From: Apteryx mantelli | Lineage: Eukaryota > Chordata > Aves > Apterygiformes > Apterygidae | Reading direction: 5' to 3' | Assembly (NCBI RefSeq): GCF_036417845.1 | Contig: NC_089990.1 | Location: forward strand, 2,120,001 to 2,184,000 | DNA length: 64,000 bases | Shown here: in pieces, positions 1 to 11,235 of the stretch | Layout of the letters: each line of letters opens with the position of its first letter | Numbering within the stretch: position 1 is the stretch's first letter | Notes under the pieces: generated by a model | What the model saw: only the letters and a program-made list of their open reading frames with translations | What the model was told of the DNA's origin: nothing | Databases searched by the model: none | Made by a program: the position numbers and the translations under genes

Positions 1-303
1 GCGGCGGCGTCAGCGTTTGCAAGGGGAGGGAGCCACGCGTGAAGTGTGTGTGTGTGGGGGGGTGTCCGTCAGTCACGTTCACTCATGCAACAACCCCGTT
101 CGCGAGGAGGTAGCGCTCGTTCTGCAGGACGCTGCAAGCTGCCCCCCGTCGCTCCTGCCAGGCCCCATCAGGAAGGAGCAGCTTAAGGTTTGCACCTGAA
201 CCCGCACTCACACCGCAGAGCGCCCAGCCCAGCTTACGCCATGCTGAGCATGAGAAAGGCCGTAAGGAAGCAGTACGAGGCAAAACGGTTACAAAGAGCA
301 GTT
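1..303. other. GC-rich window edge, no gene assigned
   Basis: The first 240 bases are GC-rich with scattered CpGs (a short GCGGCG run at the edge), then the sequence turns AT-rich at the probable TAF9B poly(A) site. Short open frames exist on both strands, but none resembles a known protein and none has convincing splice sites. It could be the edge of a CpG island or a terminal exon of a gene lying left of the window. In mammals I recall PGK1 as the neighbour on this side of TAF9B, but no PGK1 sequence is recognisable here. Confidence 0.35.
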
Positions 304-1304
304 ATTAAAAAACCACACCACTTGTTTATTTTGTAATATATAAAAACATGTTAAATTTGTTCTGGTGTTTCAGTATCCAACACTTGGGATCTTAATACAG
401 AACAAAAGCAACTTGCTCTTGAAAAACAGCACGTTCCCCTTTGCCCTTAGTCGGATCCTCCTGCGCACCATGATGTTTGTTAATGACGTTTTATTGAACG
501 CACATATAAATTCCAGCTTAATGAATTGATGACTGATACAGGTACACTCTTTGGAAACAAATAAAGAACAAACCATAGCTGTGCTTCTACCTCTTCCACT
601 AAGTCATGTGTATACTGCTGTGGGAGTTAAGGCCAACTGAAATCACTGATTTATGAATAACGGAGGTCAAACTAAGCAAGTATTCTGTAGAAAACCCATC
701 CTCTACTTTTTGTCTGTATTTCTACTGTAAGAGATAATCTTCACACGTATTAAAACTGCATATGGAGAAGAGAGTATAGAAGTAACACAATCTAGAAGCA
801 GTAAACGCATTTGGAAAAGAAGGCCAATATTCCCTGGATATTTCCCTCCTCACCAAGGACTCTGTTTTCTGTTTTTTACTTGATTTGAAATTAAGGATCT
901 ATATCAGATTCTACAATACCCAGTGCTTTCTAAAAATTATTTTTACATGGCACAGTACAGTACTACAAAAGCACCTGGCTCACCAGTCTGCAAAGCCACA
1001 GACGCTTCTGTCCGAAATACAGGCGACAGAAGAGACGTGAAGACTGTGCTCCTGTGCAACAGTGACCAGTTTCTGACCATTTCTATTGAGGTCTAAAAGA
1101 CGTTACAGACCACAGAAAAAGATTAGCTGCTTTTTAGTCTTTCCACAGGGCAACAATCTTTCTCTCACTCTATAACCAACTGCGTATTAACAGAATATTT
1201 ACATGCTATCATACAGTTTACAAAGAACATTTAGCAAATACCCTATCAATCAGACTCAATATGAATCACAGCTCTGAAGAAAGGAAGCGGACCAGACAGT
1301 CTCT
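304..1304 (-). other. TAF9B: TAF9B 3' untranslated region (inferred)
   Basis: This AT-rich non-coding stretch lies directly downstream of the TAF9B stop on the minus strand. A canonical AATAAA signal on the minus strand (TTTATT at 325-330 on the plus strand) would place cleavage at about 300-315, giving a 3' UTR of about 1 kb. Another TTTATT lies further upstream at about 483-488 and could be used as an alternative. No other coding potential is seen here. The end point is inferred from the signal only. Confidence 0.5.
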
Positions 1305-4300
1305 TCACAAATTATCATAGTCATCATCATCTTCATGCTTCCTTTTCAAGGGATTTGATTCACTAGATGTATTCTGCGATGATACCATATTTGTAGTAAT
1401 AAGAATGTTCTTTGGACCAATTAATGAAGGATTAATTAGAACATTCTGAACTGTCGGAGTTGTTGGTGTGGCTGTAAAGAAAAAAGAAGTCATTAAATGT
1501 ACCGAGAGAAAAACAACAGCTGATCTTCCCACACTTCAAGACCAACAAAAAAGTATTCCTGTCAAGCTTGCGAAACATGTAATAGTCTTCTGTCAGAAAA
1601 CAACGTTGTGTGCCAAAATTCTTTTTTTCTTCTGTAACACTTCAAAGGCATTACCAGCACAATGGAAACCCCATTTCTCTCGAGTTTTATTACTGTTAGC
1701 ACCCCAGCTGCTAAGGCTTTTTTGGAGTCACTTTTTACAACAATTATCAGTGCTTATAAATCTTTGCACCAGTTTAATGTCATGTATAATAACCATTTTA
1801 GAATTTTAGGCACCAATACTCTTTTTACAGCTGTATTAAGACAAAAGCAGCCTCAAATTGTTGCTTACATTAACAAGCAATACCGCGAGTGCAGAAGAAC
1901 AGAAGACAGGAGAAAGCTAGCAGGGCAAGCAAACAGGCGAGAGCGAGCGAGCGAGCACAGAGGTGGTAGTTGTTAAATTGTAAGGAAAAGCTGTCTGAAA
2001 CACGAGATATTTTGGTCACCACCACAGTGTTAGAAATATGAATTAAAACTAGAAGCTACCGGAATGACCAAAGACGGGAGTGCCTGTCTTATGTGAGGAA
2101 ACGCAATTAGCCGCTATTGCAAAGACCAGTAATATTTAAAAACTGAGAAAGTGAAATAATTTTTGCACATTATTACTATAAACTACTTTCTGTTCTGCTA
2201 AAAAGAACAACAAAAAAGTGGCACTGATCTGAGAAGTCGGTGTTTTATAGCGTCTGTGTTACCTGATTTGACTGTTGCCTGAGAAGACGGGATCTGTACG
2301 GTGAACCTCTGACCAGTCAGCGACACTGGAGTGCCAACTTTTGTTGACACAGAGACTGTTTGTGCTGAAGGCGTACCTAAAATTTAGAACAACCCAGGCA
2401 AAAGATTGTAAGAAAACAAATAACTTGCACTCATAAGTTTGCTTTCAACATGGAATCTATTATTTTCAAAGAAATAAGAAAAACATAGGAACACATTGAT
2501 ACTGGATGTACACTGGTCAGATTTTCAGGTGCAACTGCACATTTGTTCATGACCAATGAAATCCCAGACTAGCAACAAACATACACACTCACAAATGTAA
2601 ATGTAAATGCTCAGACCAAATTTTGTGAACCTTTTAGAAAAATGGATTTTGTTTAGTGCTATTAACAGTTTAGCATATCGTTTACATTGAGGAAAAAAAT
2701 ATCAAACTTATTTCTGCTTCTTGAATGGTCTCTTCATATATAGAAGTTAAAAGAAATACAGGAATAAAAATATAGAAGGCCAGTAACATAAAAACATATC
2801 CAAGTTAAAATGATGTTTGAAATTACTTTTTTTTTTTTTTTTTAAGTTGGGATGTTAAGTGTTAACAATGATACTACGTTCAGATGGCACCCAAGAGTTG
2901 AAGAAGGTTTTAAAATACTCCTCAAAACTTTTCCTTCACAAAATCAACATGGGAAACCACAACCGAGCTCTTTCTTACCTAAAGTAGGTGTGCTAGGTCT
3001 GCTGCTTACAGCACCAACACTCAAGCGAGGGACTGTTATTCTTCCTGCAGAGGAAGAGACCTGTCAAGAGAGAATATTTAATTTAGCATCACGTTAGAAA
3101 TGAACAATTCCTAACATGAAAAAAAGAAGTGGTTCCTCCTGCAAAACCACAGATAGCCTATTTCACAGCAGTAATTGGTTATGTCAACGTATTCCAACAC
3201 AGAAGGTCTCAAGCTCTTTGTGGTGTAAACAACTCTACAAGGTACCTTGTGGAAGCAAAACCCCATGAGGAACACACAGACCTTCATCAGGACCAGATAA
3301 AATAAAAACTGGACCTTCCGTCCGATAATAAGGAGCACCAGCAATATATAATCAGGCACTCTTGATCACCAAGAGCTCTGCACTCTGGAAATCAACCCAA
3401 ATTTTATTTTTTTAAACATGATGCTGACTCCTCTAAACTTCTCATAAATTGAAGTACAGCATATATGAATTGCTTTGCCTAGGCAGCTTTCACAGATTAT
3501 AATTCGGCAGATCACAGACTTGACATAATGCCCAAGATCAGCAGATACCTGATCTGACAGACAATATTCAGGACAATCATTAATTTTTATGGAAAAGAAT
3601 AACTAGAACTTTTTAATCAGTATTTAATCTTCTATTCTATATCTAGCACTAAGACATATCCCATATCAATATCTGGAATATAACGTTAGGCTCATCTGTT
3701 GAAATACTTCTTTAAAATGGGAGAAATAAAGATAAAATATTACAGATGGAGGGAGTCAGTATTTTTCAGCAAGCACAGTGAATCTTTTCCCTCTAAAACT
3801 GAAAATAACATCTAAGGTATAAGAAGTAGAAAATACTCTCTAAAAATCTAAACCTTAATTTTGCCTTTTACAAGCCGTTATAAAACTTGAAGAATTTTGT
3901 TGTAAGGCTAAAAAGAATCATAGATCCATTTTCTTATACACTTTACATTTGAAATTATTAACAGTAAGAATATTTGTAAATTCCGAGAGACAAGCACCAC
4001 TGACTTAGTTTCAGACGATATTTTGGTGGGCACAGGTCAGCATTCGCATGCACGTATCCTTCAGAGATGTGAAAAATTTGCCTGAACATTCCTGACAACG
4101 TGAATGATCAGGTGCCTTGTCAAATGCAAACGCAACGCTACGCAGAACCCTTACCTTCTTCTGCAAGGACTTAAGCCTGTAGTTTGGAGCTGTTAAACAG
4201 TATCTGTCAGGCGGAAGTCTGGGCCCAGAATAAGGCTTTATCAATGGCAGAGGCGTTTGATTTTTCTGTCTTGCAATATCTAACAAGAACTGAAGAGACA

Positions 4301-5357
4301 TGGTTACGCTCCCATCTGTGGTTTTATTATCATGTTCTGAAGTTACAAATATAATTTTACTTACGTCTCTTGGAGGCGGAGATGTAAATGACTGATCCGT
4401 CCGACACTGGATCGCTAATCGCACGTCATCAGCGTCGACACTAGATTTCTTAGCGTGGCTTGAATAAATCTTTGCATCTTCTAGTATAGTAGTCACATAT
4501 CCTTTGGGAAACAGAGTCTCTCATTAAGAATGAACTAAAAGTTAAAAAAAAAACAAACAACTTTTTTCTTCGATACTCCCTATTTATGACTGAAAAACCA
4601 AGAACTTACACCACACTGCTTTCTTCAAAACTATGTTTAAAGACTGACAGTGAAAGCGCCACCCAGGAAAAGCTCTGAAGGGCACCATTCCCTTTTCCCA
4701 TTCAGCATTTATGTGGGCACTTCCCCCCAGGGCCACATCCCTGGTTGCGCCCGGCTCCAGCGTGTCCCTCCTGCGACACCGCCTGGGGCCCCGCACTGCA
4801 CCTGGACCCCCTGAATCCCTCCCCGGCCCTGCGGACCCCCAGATCCCCACTCCCAGCCCCACAGATCCCCCTGATTCATTCTGGCCCTGTCATCCCCCTG
4901 ATCCCCCCTAGGCCCCACAGGCCTCCCCAATCCCGCCCCAGCCCTGTCACCTCCCTGATCCCCCCCAGCCCTGTCACCTACCTGATCTCTCCCATGGCCC
5001 TGTCACCTCCCTGATCCCCCCAGGCCCCACAGGCCTCCCCAATCCCCCCCCCCAGCCCTGTCACCTCCCTGATCCCCTCGGCCCCGGCACCCCCCCGCCG
5101 CCGCCGCCGCCGCCTACTGTAGGCGAACTCCAGCATCTGGTTGATGACGCGCGGCTCGTACTCCGTGATGCCCATGTCCTTCAGGATCTGCGCCATCACC
5201 TGCGGGGCGGGAGGCAGCGCTCGGCACCGCCCGCATCGCATCGCATCGCATCAGCCCGGCCCGGCCCGGCCGCGATCCCCCCCGCGCCCCTCCGCGGCCC
5301 CGGTACCTGCGCGTCTTTGGGCGCGCTCTTGGGAGACGCCATCTTCGCCGGCTCCAT
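1305..5357 (-). CDS. TAF9B: TAF9B, TFIID/SAGA-type histone-fold subunit
   Basis: Complete seven-exon coding sequence (minus strand, transcript order): 5357-5307, 5199-5118, 4501-4365, 4289-4155, 3060-2979, 2376-2263, 1471-1305. The total is 768 nt, or 255 aa plus a TGA stop, close to the roughly 251 aa I recall for human TAF9B. All junctions are GT-AG and phases agree. The N-terminal half (about residues 14-140) carries the H3-like histone fold and the TAF9 signature ([34 protein letters not shown]). The tail is Ser/Thr/Pro-rich and ends [16 protein letters not shown]9 proteins pair with TAF6 in TFIID and in SAGA-type coactivators in the nucleus. The tail mixes TAF9-like (YDNL end) and TAF9B-like ([12 protein letters not shown]) residues, so TAF9 versus TAF9B rests partly on the FNDC3-type neighbour. 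The start is the first ATG in a CpG island; a second in-frame ATG lies five codons on. The 75-nt intron 4290-4364 is a multiple of three and stop-free, so its retention would add 25 residues. Confidence 0.93.
4776..5092. repeat. C/G-rich minisatellite in TAF9B intron 2
   Basis: Imperfect tandem array of a roughly 27-bp unit (core GCCCTGTCACCTCCCTGATC followed by a C-run). It is interspersed with a roughly 30-bp variant (GGCCCCACAGGCCTCCCCAA), so a longer unit of about 57 bp also recurs. The transcribed minus strand is therefore packed with GGGG runs. It sits wholly inside intron 2 of TAF9B. The left edge decays into degenerate copies. Confidence 0.8.
5095..5114. repeat. (CCG)n trinucleotide run at TAF9B exon 2 donor
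   Basis: Six uninterrupted CCG units followed by CC. On the transcribed minus strand this is a CGG run beginning a few bases after the exon 2 splice donor (exon end at 5118). It lies in intron 2 and is not translated in the spliced message. Confidence 0.85.
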
Positions 5358-5560
5358 CGCTTCCGCTCTGCCGCCGCGGCGCCTTCCGGTCCCGTGACCA
5401 GGGCGGCGGGGCGGGGCGGCGCGTGCGGATGGCGCGCGCGGCGTCACCATGGCGACGGGGCCCGGCCGATCCCGTGACCGGGCCGGCGGCGGCGGCGGCG
5501 CGCGCGGGGCGTCGCCATGGCGACGGGGCCTGGCCGGGGCGGGGAGCCCCCTTCCCCCCC
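5100..5560 (-). promoter_or_regulatory. TAF9B: CpG island promoter of TAF9B
   Basis: Dense, GC-rich, CpG-rich block covering TAF9B exons 1 and 2, intron 1 and about 200 bases upstream of the start codon. It ends abruptly in AT-rich DNA near 5580. No TATA box is evident, as expected for a housekeeping gene. Intron 1 (5200-5306) also contains two pentamer runs, GCATC x4 at about 5233-5252 and CCCGG x3 at about 5255-5270. CpG density upstream could also support divergent transcription to the right, but no gene is seen. Confidence 0.7.
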
Positions 5561-8129
5561 CCCCGAGCCCAAGACTTGCTCAGAAACGTCTCTTTTTGTT
5601 TTTTAATACATTTCTGTGATGCAGAAAATCACTTATTTTAAATAAAATTACTTTTAAGCACGGTTTTCTGCCTGAGCTGTCTCTGTTACCGACCGTTAGC
5701 AGCCCCATGGTGCCTCGCAGGCAGCGGGGCGGGCGGGACGCTGCCGCTGCGCCCATTTCACGGATGGGGCAGTGGAGGCCGGCGGGGCAGTACGGGAAGG
5801 CGGCAGGTCGGGTCTGCGGCTGCGGGGAACCGACCCCGTTCGCCCAGTGAGGAGCAGCCGGTGTTACCTCATTAAATGAGTTAAACGGCAACTTTTTAGG
5901 TTGTCAGTATTCCCAGCGCTACCGAAGAGCGAGCGCTGGAGGCACGGCTTCGTGAGCGCCGCGCTGCCCCGGCGCTCTGGCCGGCTCTGCGCTGGCTCCT
6001 CCGGAGGCCGAGTCATTTGACTTTCATGAGTCATAGCGCGTTGCACAAAAACATCCTGCTCGGAGGGGACGGAGGACGAATTCCAGACGCCGGCCTTCAA
6101 CAGCAAACAAAACCCGCTTTTCTTCCTCCTTAAGGAAGGCGGGGGAGGGGAGCTCACCACCGACTGGACGCAGGCAGCGGGTTAGGCTGAAACTAAGCGT
6201 AACCCGGTCATCTGCTGCCGCTGCCATTTATTCCTGATCTGTTACCAAAAAAAAAAAAAAAAAAAAGGGGGACGATACTGCACATTGGTGGCGGACTCCA
6301 GGTCTACCAGGGAGAGCGGCCAGAGGCCCTTGGGGCCCTTTTTTCTCTTAGGAAAGTTGTTACAGGGGTGTTTGAGGTGCAGCCTTTGCAAATGGGTTGC
6401 TTTTCTTTTCTTTTTTTTTTTTGAGGTATTTAGGTGCCTAAATCCGTGACCGGCTTTGGAAAAGCACAGGCAGCGCCCGCACCTCTTGGAAGTGGCAGCA
6501 GAAGTCTCCCTGGCGTTAAAACCGAAGCTCCGTCAGCGTAACGCCATGCCTGTGTTCAGCGCTGACCTTTCAAGCCCAAACCCCCCCAAAATAACTGCTT
6601 GGTTATACAGCGCGCTGGCTCCCGAACTGCCTTTGCGACAGGACGGACTGCAAAGGGTACAGCTCCGAGGAGAACCGAATATAAGGGGTTTGTTTTTGCC
6701 CTGGGTACCCCGCTCGCTCCCTGCCAGCGACCGAGGTCTCAGGGAATATCGGAATTTCCTCGGACCGCGGCAGGACACATCGTGTCTGGTGCTGAGCGTC
6801 GCTGCTCCCTCCCGGCGGCGTGCAGTTAATCTCCAGCTTCCCCGAGTTTTCCCTCGTGTTTTCGCTAGCTTTGGCCCGCTTTTCCCCTTGCCTCCCCCAC
6901 GCTGGCACTTAACCGGCTCATAACCTCTGCTCTTTTCTGAAGTGGAAAGTAAATCAGGTCTAAGTGTCAGACTGTCTCCTTTTGAAGACTGATGTTGAAA
7001 TAAAGACTTTCCCATCCTAGCTTAATAATCTCGTTAAAACACTGTCAGCAGACATGTCTCGCTCCGTGGCATACGCCGAAGAGGAGCTCAAGTGGGAAAG
7101 GCCTTAGGTAAACACAGCACAGTGGAAAATTATATAACTGGCCCAAATGGGCTAATTAAATTTCCCGTGTCAAAGAACTGTTCCAACCTACCTGGAAACC
7201 GATGGCAGTTTTTGCAGCGTAAGGAGAAAAGCGTGGGCGAAGCGTGCGTGTTTAGCACCGCCTCATTAGCGGCGTGCAGACGGAGGGGACGAAGATGGAT
7301 TGCCGCATAATGGGCACGCGCCGGAAAGGACGACAAAAAATCAAAGAAGTGCCGCAACCCGTTTCCTCGGCAGTCGTGCGGGGAACTCCAGCTGCCCCGG
7401 GAACCTCCCGGCACAAAGAGCACCTAAGTCGCCGAAGGCAGAAAAGTCCTTCTGCACGTTGTGGTGGAAGCGTCCAGCGTCTTCCCGGTGCCGGGACCAT
7501 CCGCAAACCTCCCCGCTCACTGGCAGAGCCGCGCGGAAACGCTCTTCTCAGCCTAAACGTTTCCACTCCCTGTTGCTTGCAAGCGCTGGAAGAATCTGGG
7601 AAACCGCCGAATAGATCCGGAGGGCTTTTCCTGTCCTGCTCGTGCCAGGGTGGACGGCCTCTCCTCGCGCTTACTCTGTGACACATCTCTGGCGATGGCA
7701 CCAGATCCATCTCGAAAGCCATGCACTCGGTGGGATTCACAGGACTTGAAAGGAAAAGTAAAAATTGGCACTTTTCTAATCACTCTGAAGCTAATGGTAA
7801 AAACAGGAATGGTAAATATTGCTTTATAATGGTAAATACTGGTTTTAAAAGGTTATGTCTAGAAAATGCTGGATGCACGAAATCTAATATTCCTCCACAT
7901 TCTCATAAAATGGACTAATCATCATTTACGTATTTAGCTTCATTCGCTAGATGTTTATGAACACCATTTTGATTTTTTTTTTAACTGATCACTTACGAAC
8001 CGTCGTGTAGCAGCTTCACTGGCACGTGGACGGACATTCGGGACAAAACATGCCTCTTTCTTGTCGTGAATCCGGTTCCTGTCGAAAGAATACACAAAGC
8101 CAGCCCTTCCCTTTGCTTTGAAGCCAGAA
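5561..8129. other. CpG-rich upstream region of the receptor, no gene assigned
   Basis: About 2.5 kb between the TAF9B promoter and the receptor start. GC- and CpG-rich segments (about 5690-6200 and 6440-7690) alternate with A- or T-runs (near 6247-6266 and 6409-6422). Long overlapping open frames on both strands (over 130 codons) are expected in such GC-rich DNA; none shows a recognisable domain or a splice pattern. An AP-1-type TGAGTCA lies at 6027-6033. The block most likely holds the promoter and 5' leader of the receptor gene, but I cannot place its transcription start. A non-coding transcript is also possible. Confidence 0.45.
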
Positions 8130-10525
8130 ATGGGCTCCATCTCCAATTACAGCCGTTCCAGAAATGACACAGACTATTATGAAGACCAGTCTTTTTCCTT
8201 GTTCGACATCCATATTTTGGTGCCTGTGACTATAATCTCCGTCCTCTTGTTTTTCTTCGGCGTTTCTGGGAACTTGGTAACAATATTGATTTTCAAACGC
8301 TCGCAGGAAATGAGAACGACCGTTAACATGTACCTGTCCAGCATGGCGCTGTCGGACACCCTGATTTTCCTTGGCCTGCCTTCGGACCTCTACCGGATCT
8401 GGAAGTACAGGCCGTATGTTTTGGGGGATTTTCTCTGCAAGTTCTTAGTCTACCTGAGCGAAACGTGCACGTACTGCACCATCCTGCACATCACCACGGT
8501 GAGCGCGGAGCGGTACTTCGCCATCTGCTTCCCCCTGAGAGCCAAAGCGGCCGTCACGAAGCGCCGGGCGAAACGGGTCATCCTGGCGCTGTGGGGCTGC
8601 TCCCTGCTGAGCGCCGGCCCCGTCCTCTTCCTCTTCGGGGTGGAAGAGCGCCGCGGCAGCCGGGAGTGCAAGCCCACGGAGCGCGCCGCCCGCACGGGGC
8701 TGCTGGAGACCATGGCCTGGGTCTCCACCGTTTATTTCTTCCTGCCGATGCTCTGCCTGACCCTGCTCTACGGGCTCATCTGCAGAAAGCTGCGGCGAAG
8801 CCAGCGGCGGCTGCTGCAGGGGCGCCAGGCTGCGAGCAGAAAAAGGTACCACATGCAGACGGTCAAAATGCTGGGTAAGAGCGTTTTAGAACTGAAGGGC
8901 AGCAAATCAGCGAGGCTTCCGCTTGTTTTGAGACCCCATTCCTCTTTTCTACCCCCCACCTCCGACCCTGTAGGATTAAAGTAAAGAAATGGGAAAATTC
9001 TGTGACTTAGAACCAGACCAAGCGCTTCCCCTCTTGTAGCAAGGAAAGGTTTTAAAGCCGCTTTCCCTGCCAAATATACAGAGTGACTCTCTCTATATAC
9101 AATTTTTATATATAAAATATATAGTGACTCAGGTTTGGCCAGGATGGTAACTACCCGTGTGTCTGGGTTTAGTTGAATGTGATCTTTACTCTGCCCCGGC
9201 CGATACCTGCGGCTTGGGGCAGATTCACTGAACGCAGAAGGTTTTGGCTCTCCTCCCCCCCCGTTACGGCACATCCGAGAGCCGCCCCCAGCAGCTGCTA
9301 CGGAACAAGGTGGTGTATCCTGGGTGTCCCACCGCGAGCATCCTGGCCTGGGTGCGCACTCACCACGACGGGAGAGGTGCCTCTGTCCGGCCTTTCACCC
9401 TTCCAAAGTGGAGCCGGTGCCGGGCATCATGGTGGGGGCCAAAGGACCGATCTGCCAGGCCTCAAGCAGTTCACGGACCTTTTTGGTATCTTTCTGCAAC
9501 GGAAAATGTTCCAAAGATTAGCCCAGGGCCAGAACACAAAATAGGTCTCTTTTCAGTTCCCTACATGAATTCTCCCCATCCCGCCAGCCTCTCCCTCCCA
9601 ACCCCCCCCGAGGCACCAGAGACGCGTTTTCGGCAGGGACCCAGCAGCACCCACGACTACAGATACCTGCAGGAAAACGGACCACAGCAGAACAGTGCAG
9701 CATCACTACTCGTTGGCTGTTTCCTTCCAGTTTCTTTCTTTGCTTATTAGGTGCTCTGGTTTCCCTCCTCTTCCTCAGTGTCTCGTGGCACCTCCCAGAC
9801 CCCAGCTTCCTCGACTGCTTTGCTTTGCAGTTTGCTCCCCTTCTCCATCTCCCCACACCTCCCCTGTTCCTCCCCCCTGAGACCCATAGCAGGATTTCAA
9901 TGATGACTCATGTTTTTAGGAAGAGAGGGCAGTAGCTCCTAATTTAAGCACAGGCCTGGGGCTGCTTTGCCCTGGCCGATTTGATTCCTTATCTCCACTG
10001 GGCAACACGGGTGCAGAGCGTCCTATTTAATTGCAATCACTTCTGTGTGCAACCTTAACCCATGTTGCTTGAGGTCACCAGTAACCACAGCACAACTGGA
10101 GCTGCTCAGAGCAGGAGGTCTCATCTTTGCAGGGGTAAATGTTGCAAGCTGATGTCTCAGGCATTAAATAGTTTAAAGAAGCAGAAGAAACTACGCTCAA
10201 AATGACTAAACTCTGTTCTCTTCCTCCTCTAGCTGTCGTAGTCTTGGCCTTTGTACTGTGTTGGCTCCCGTTCCATATCGGCCGAATCCTCTTCGCCCAG
10301 ACTGAAATCATCCTGTACGACCTCACGCAGTATTTCAACCTCGTCTCCATGCTTCTCTTCTACCTTGGGGCTTCTATAAACCCAATACTTTACAATGTCA
10401 TGTCACAGAAATACAGACGGGCAATGAGCAAAATCCTGCACCACAAGCAAACTTGGCACTGCAGGAGCCTGACCAGGAGTGAGAAGGTTTCTTCTGAAAG
10501 TACAGAACTCGGTTCTTTCATGTAA
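8130..10525 (+). CDS. ghrelin/motilin receptor family GPCR, third paralogue candidate
   Basis: Two coding exons, 8130-8874 and 10233-10525, joined by a GT-AG intron. The product is 345 aa with a TAA stop. It is a class A seven-helix peptide receptor: two N-terminal glycosylation sequons (N6, N12), TM1 about 29-55, C103 and C180 for the conserved disulfide, E111 in TM3 (matching the glutamate that contacts ligand in GHSR), ERY at 127-129, CWLP at 258-261 in TM6 and NPILY at 298-302 in TM7. Sequences such as YLSSMALSD, ERYFAICFPLRAK and CWLPFHIGRI place it with GHSR and MLNR. The intron falls just after the KML motif between TM5 and TM6, as I recall for GHSR. The 5' end and middle look GHSR-like while TM6-TM7 looks MLNR-like, so it may be a separate lineage. 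Ligand unknown; Gq coupling is expected from the family. The chosen ATG gives a typical N-terminus; a TTG just upstream was ignored. It is tail-to-tail with the FNDC3 gene. Confidence 0.9.
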
Positions 10526-11235
10526 ACTGTTCAGCGTTGATTTAATTCTAGCAACCTAAGTATTTTACCAGCCAATATGCTGTGCCATGGGTTAAAATCC
10601 AGGTAGATTATGCACATGCTGACTGGAACATGCTTTAAGGCTGTCCTTTGAATGTGAGGACTTACTTTTCACTAGATGTTTCCTGAGATATATTTATGAC
10701 ATTTTAGGAGGGTTAGAGTGGATTCAAATTATTTCTGCAAATAGGGGCAGACACTGGCAGAGGCTGGGCTTTCTCTTAAGTGAACTTACCAGCCACATCT
10801 GCAGGCTTAACTGTCCACAAAGCTCCTGTTTAAGGGATTTGTTCCTCAGTGTTTTGGACCAGGGACCTTGTTAAGCACAGGCTTCGTGAAACATAATTCA
10901 TTATTTTCTTCCTACAGAAGCTAAGAAAGATAAAGTTGAGGTTAAAGCCAGTCCAGCTGCTTGCTTTCAGCAAATAAATACAAGGAATATAATCTGTAAG
11001 ATACCTGAAAGGGAAGCAATAGGAAACTATTTACCTGTTGGGACTGTGAAAGCATTGCCTCCTTCACAAAGACTGATTTATTACTCACCCTTCAGGTCTC
11101 TTGAGCGGCTTCCCTCATTTTCAGTCTTTTATTCTGTTCTTTATTCAAACTATACCTAGCTTTCAGCAAAGTCAGGCCCCATCTCTGCTAAGCACTACAC
11201 AAATGCCTAGCAATAAACAGTCCTTGCCTTGAGAG
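10526..11235 (+). other. receptor 3' untranslated region (inferred)
   Basis: Non-coding sequence after the receptor stop. Canonical AATAAA signals on the plus strand lie at 10973-10978 and 11212-11217, so transcripts would end near 11.0 or 11.23 kb. No open frame of interest is seen. Extent is inferred from the poly(A) signals only. Confidence 0.45.

Noticed and set aside
5141-5641. 166-codon plus-strand open frame over the TAF9B promoter
   Set aside because: Antisense to TAF9B exons 1 and 2 in a CpG island; composition is Arg/Pro/Ala-rich as expected by chance in GC-rich DNA.
6456-7740. Several open frames of 100-160 codons on both strands
   Set aside because: They overlap one another in GC-rich DNA, have no domain, splice pattern or start context, and look like composition artefacts.
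8768-9274. 168-codon minus-strand frame over the receptor exon 1 end and intron
   Set aside because: Shadow frame antisense to the receptor; no recognisable protein.
8130-10525. Receptor as CYSLTR1, expected beside TAF9B/FNDC3C in mammals
   Set aside because: The sequence has the GHSR/MLNR signatures (YLSSMALSD, ERYFAICFPLRAK, intron before TM6) and lacks CYSLTR1 motifs; CYSLTR1 coding sequence is a single exon.
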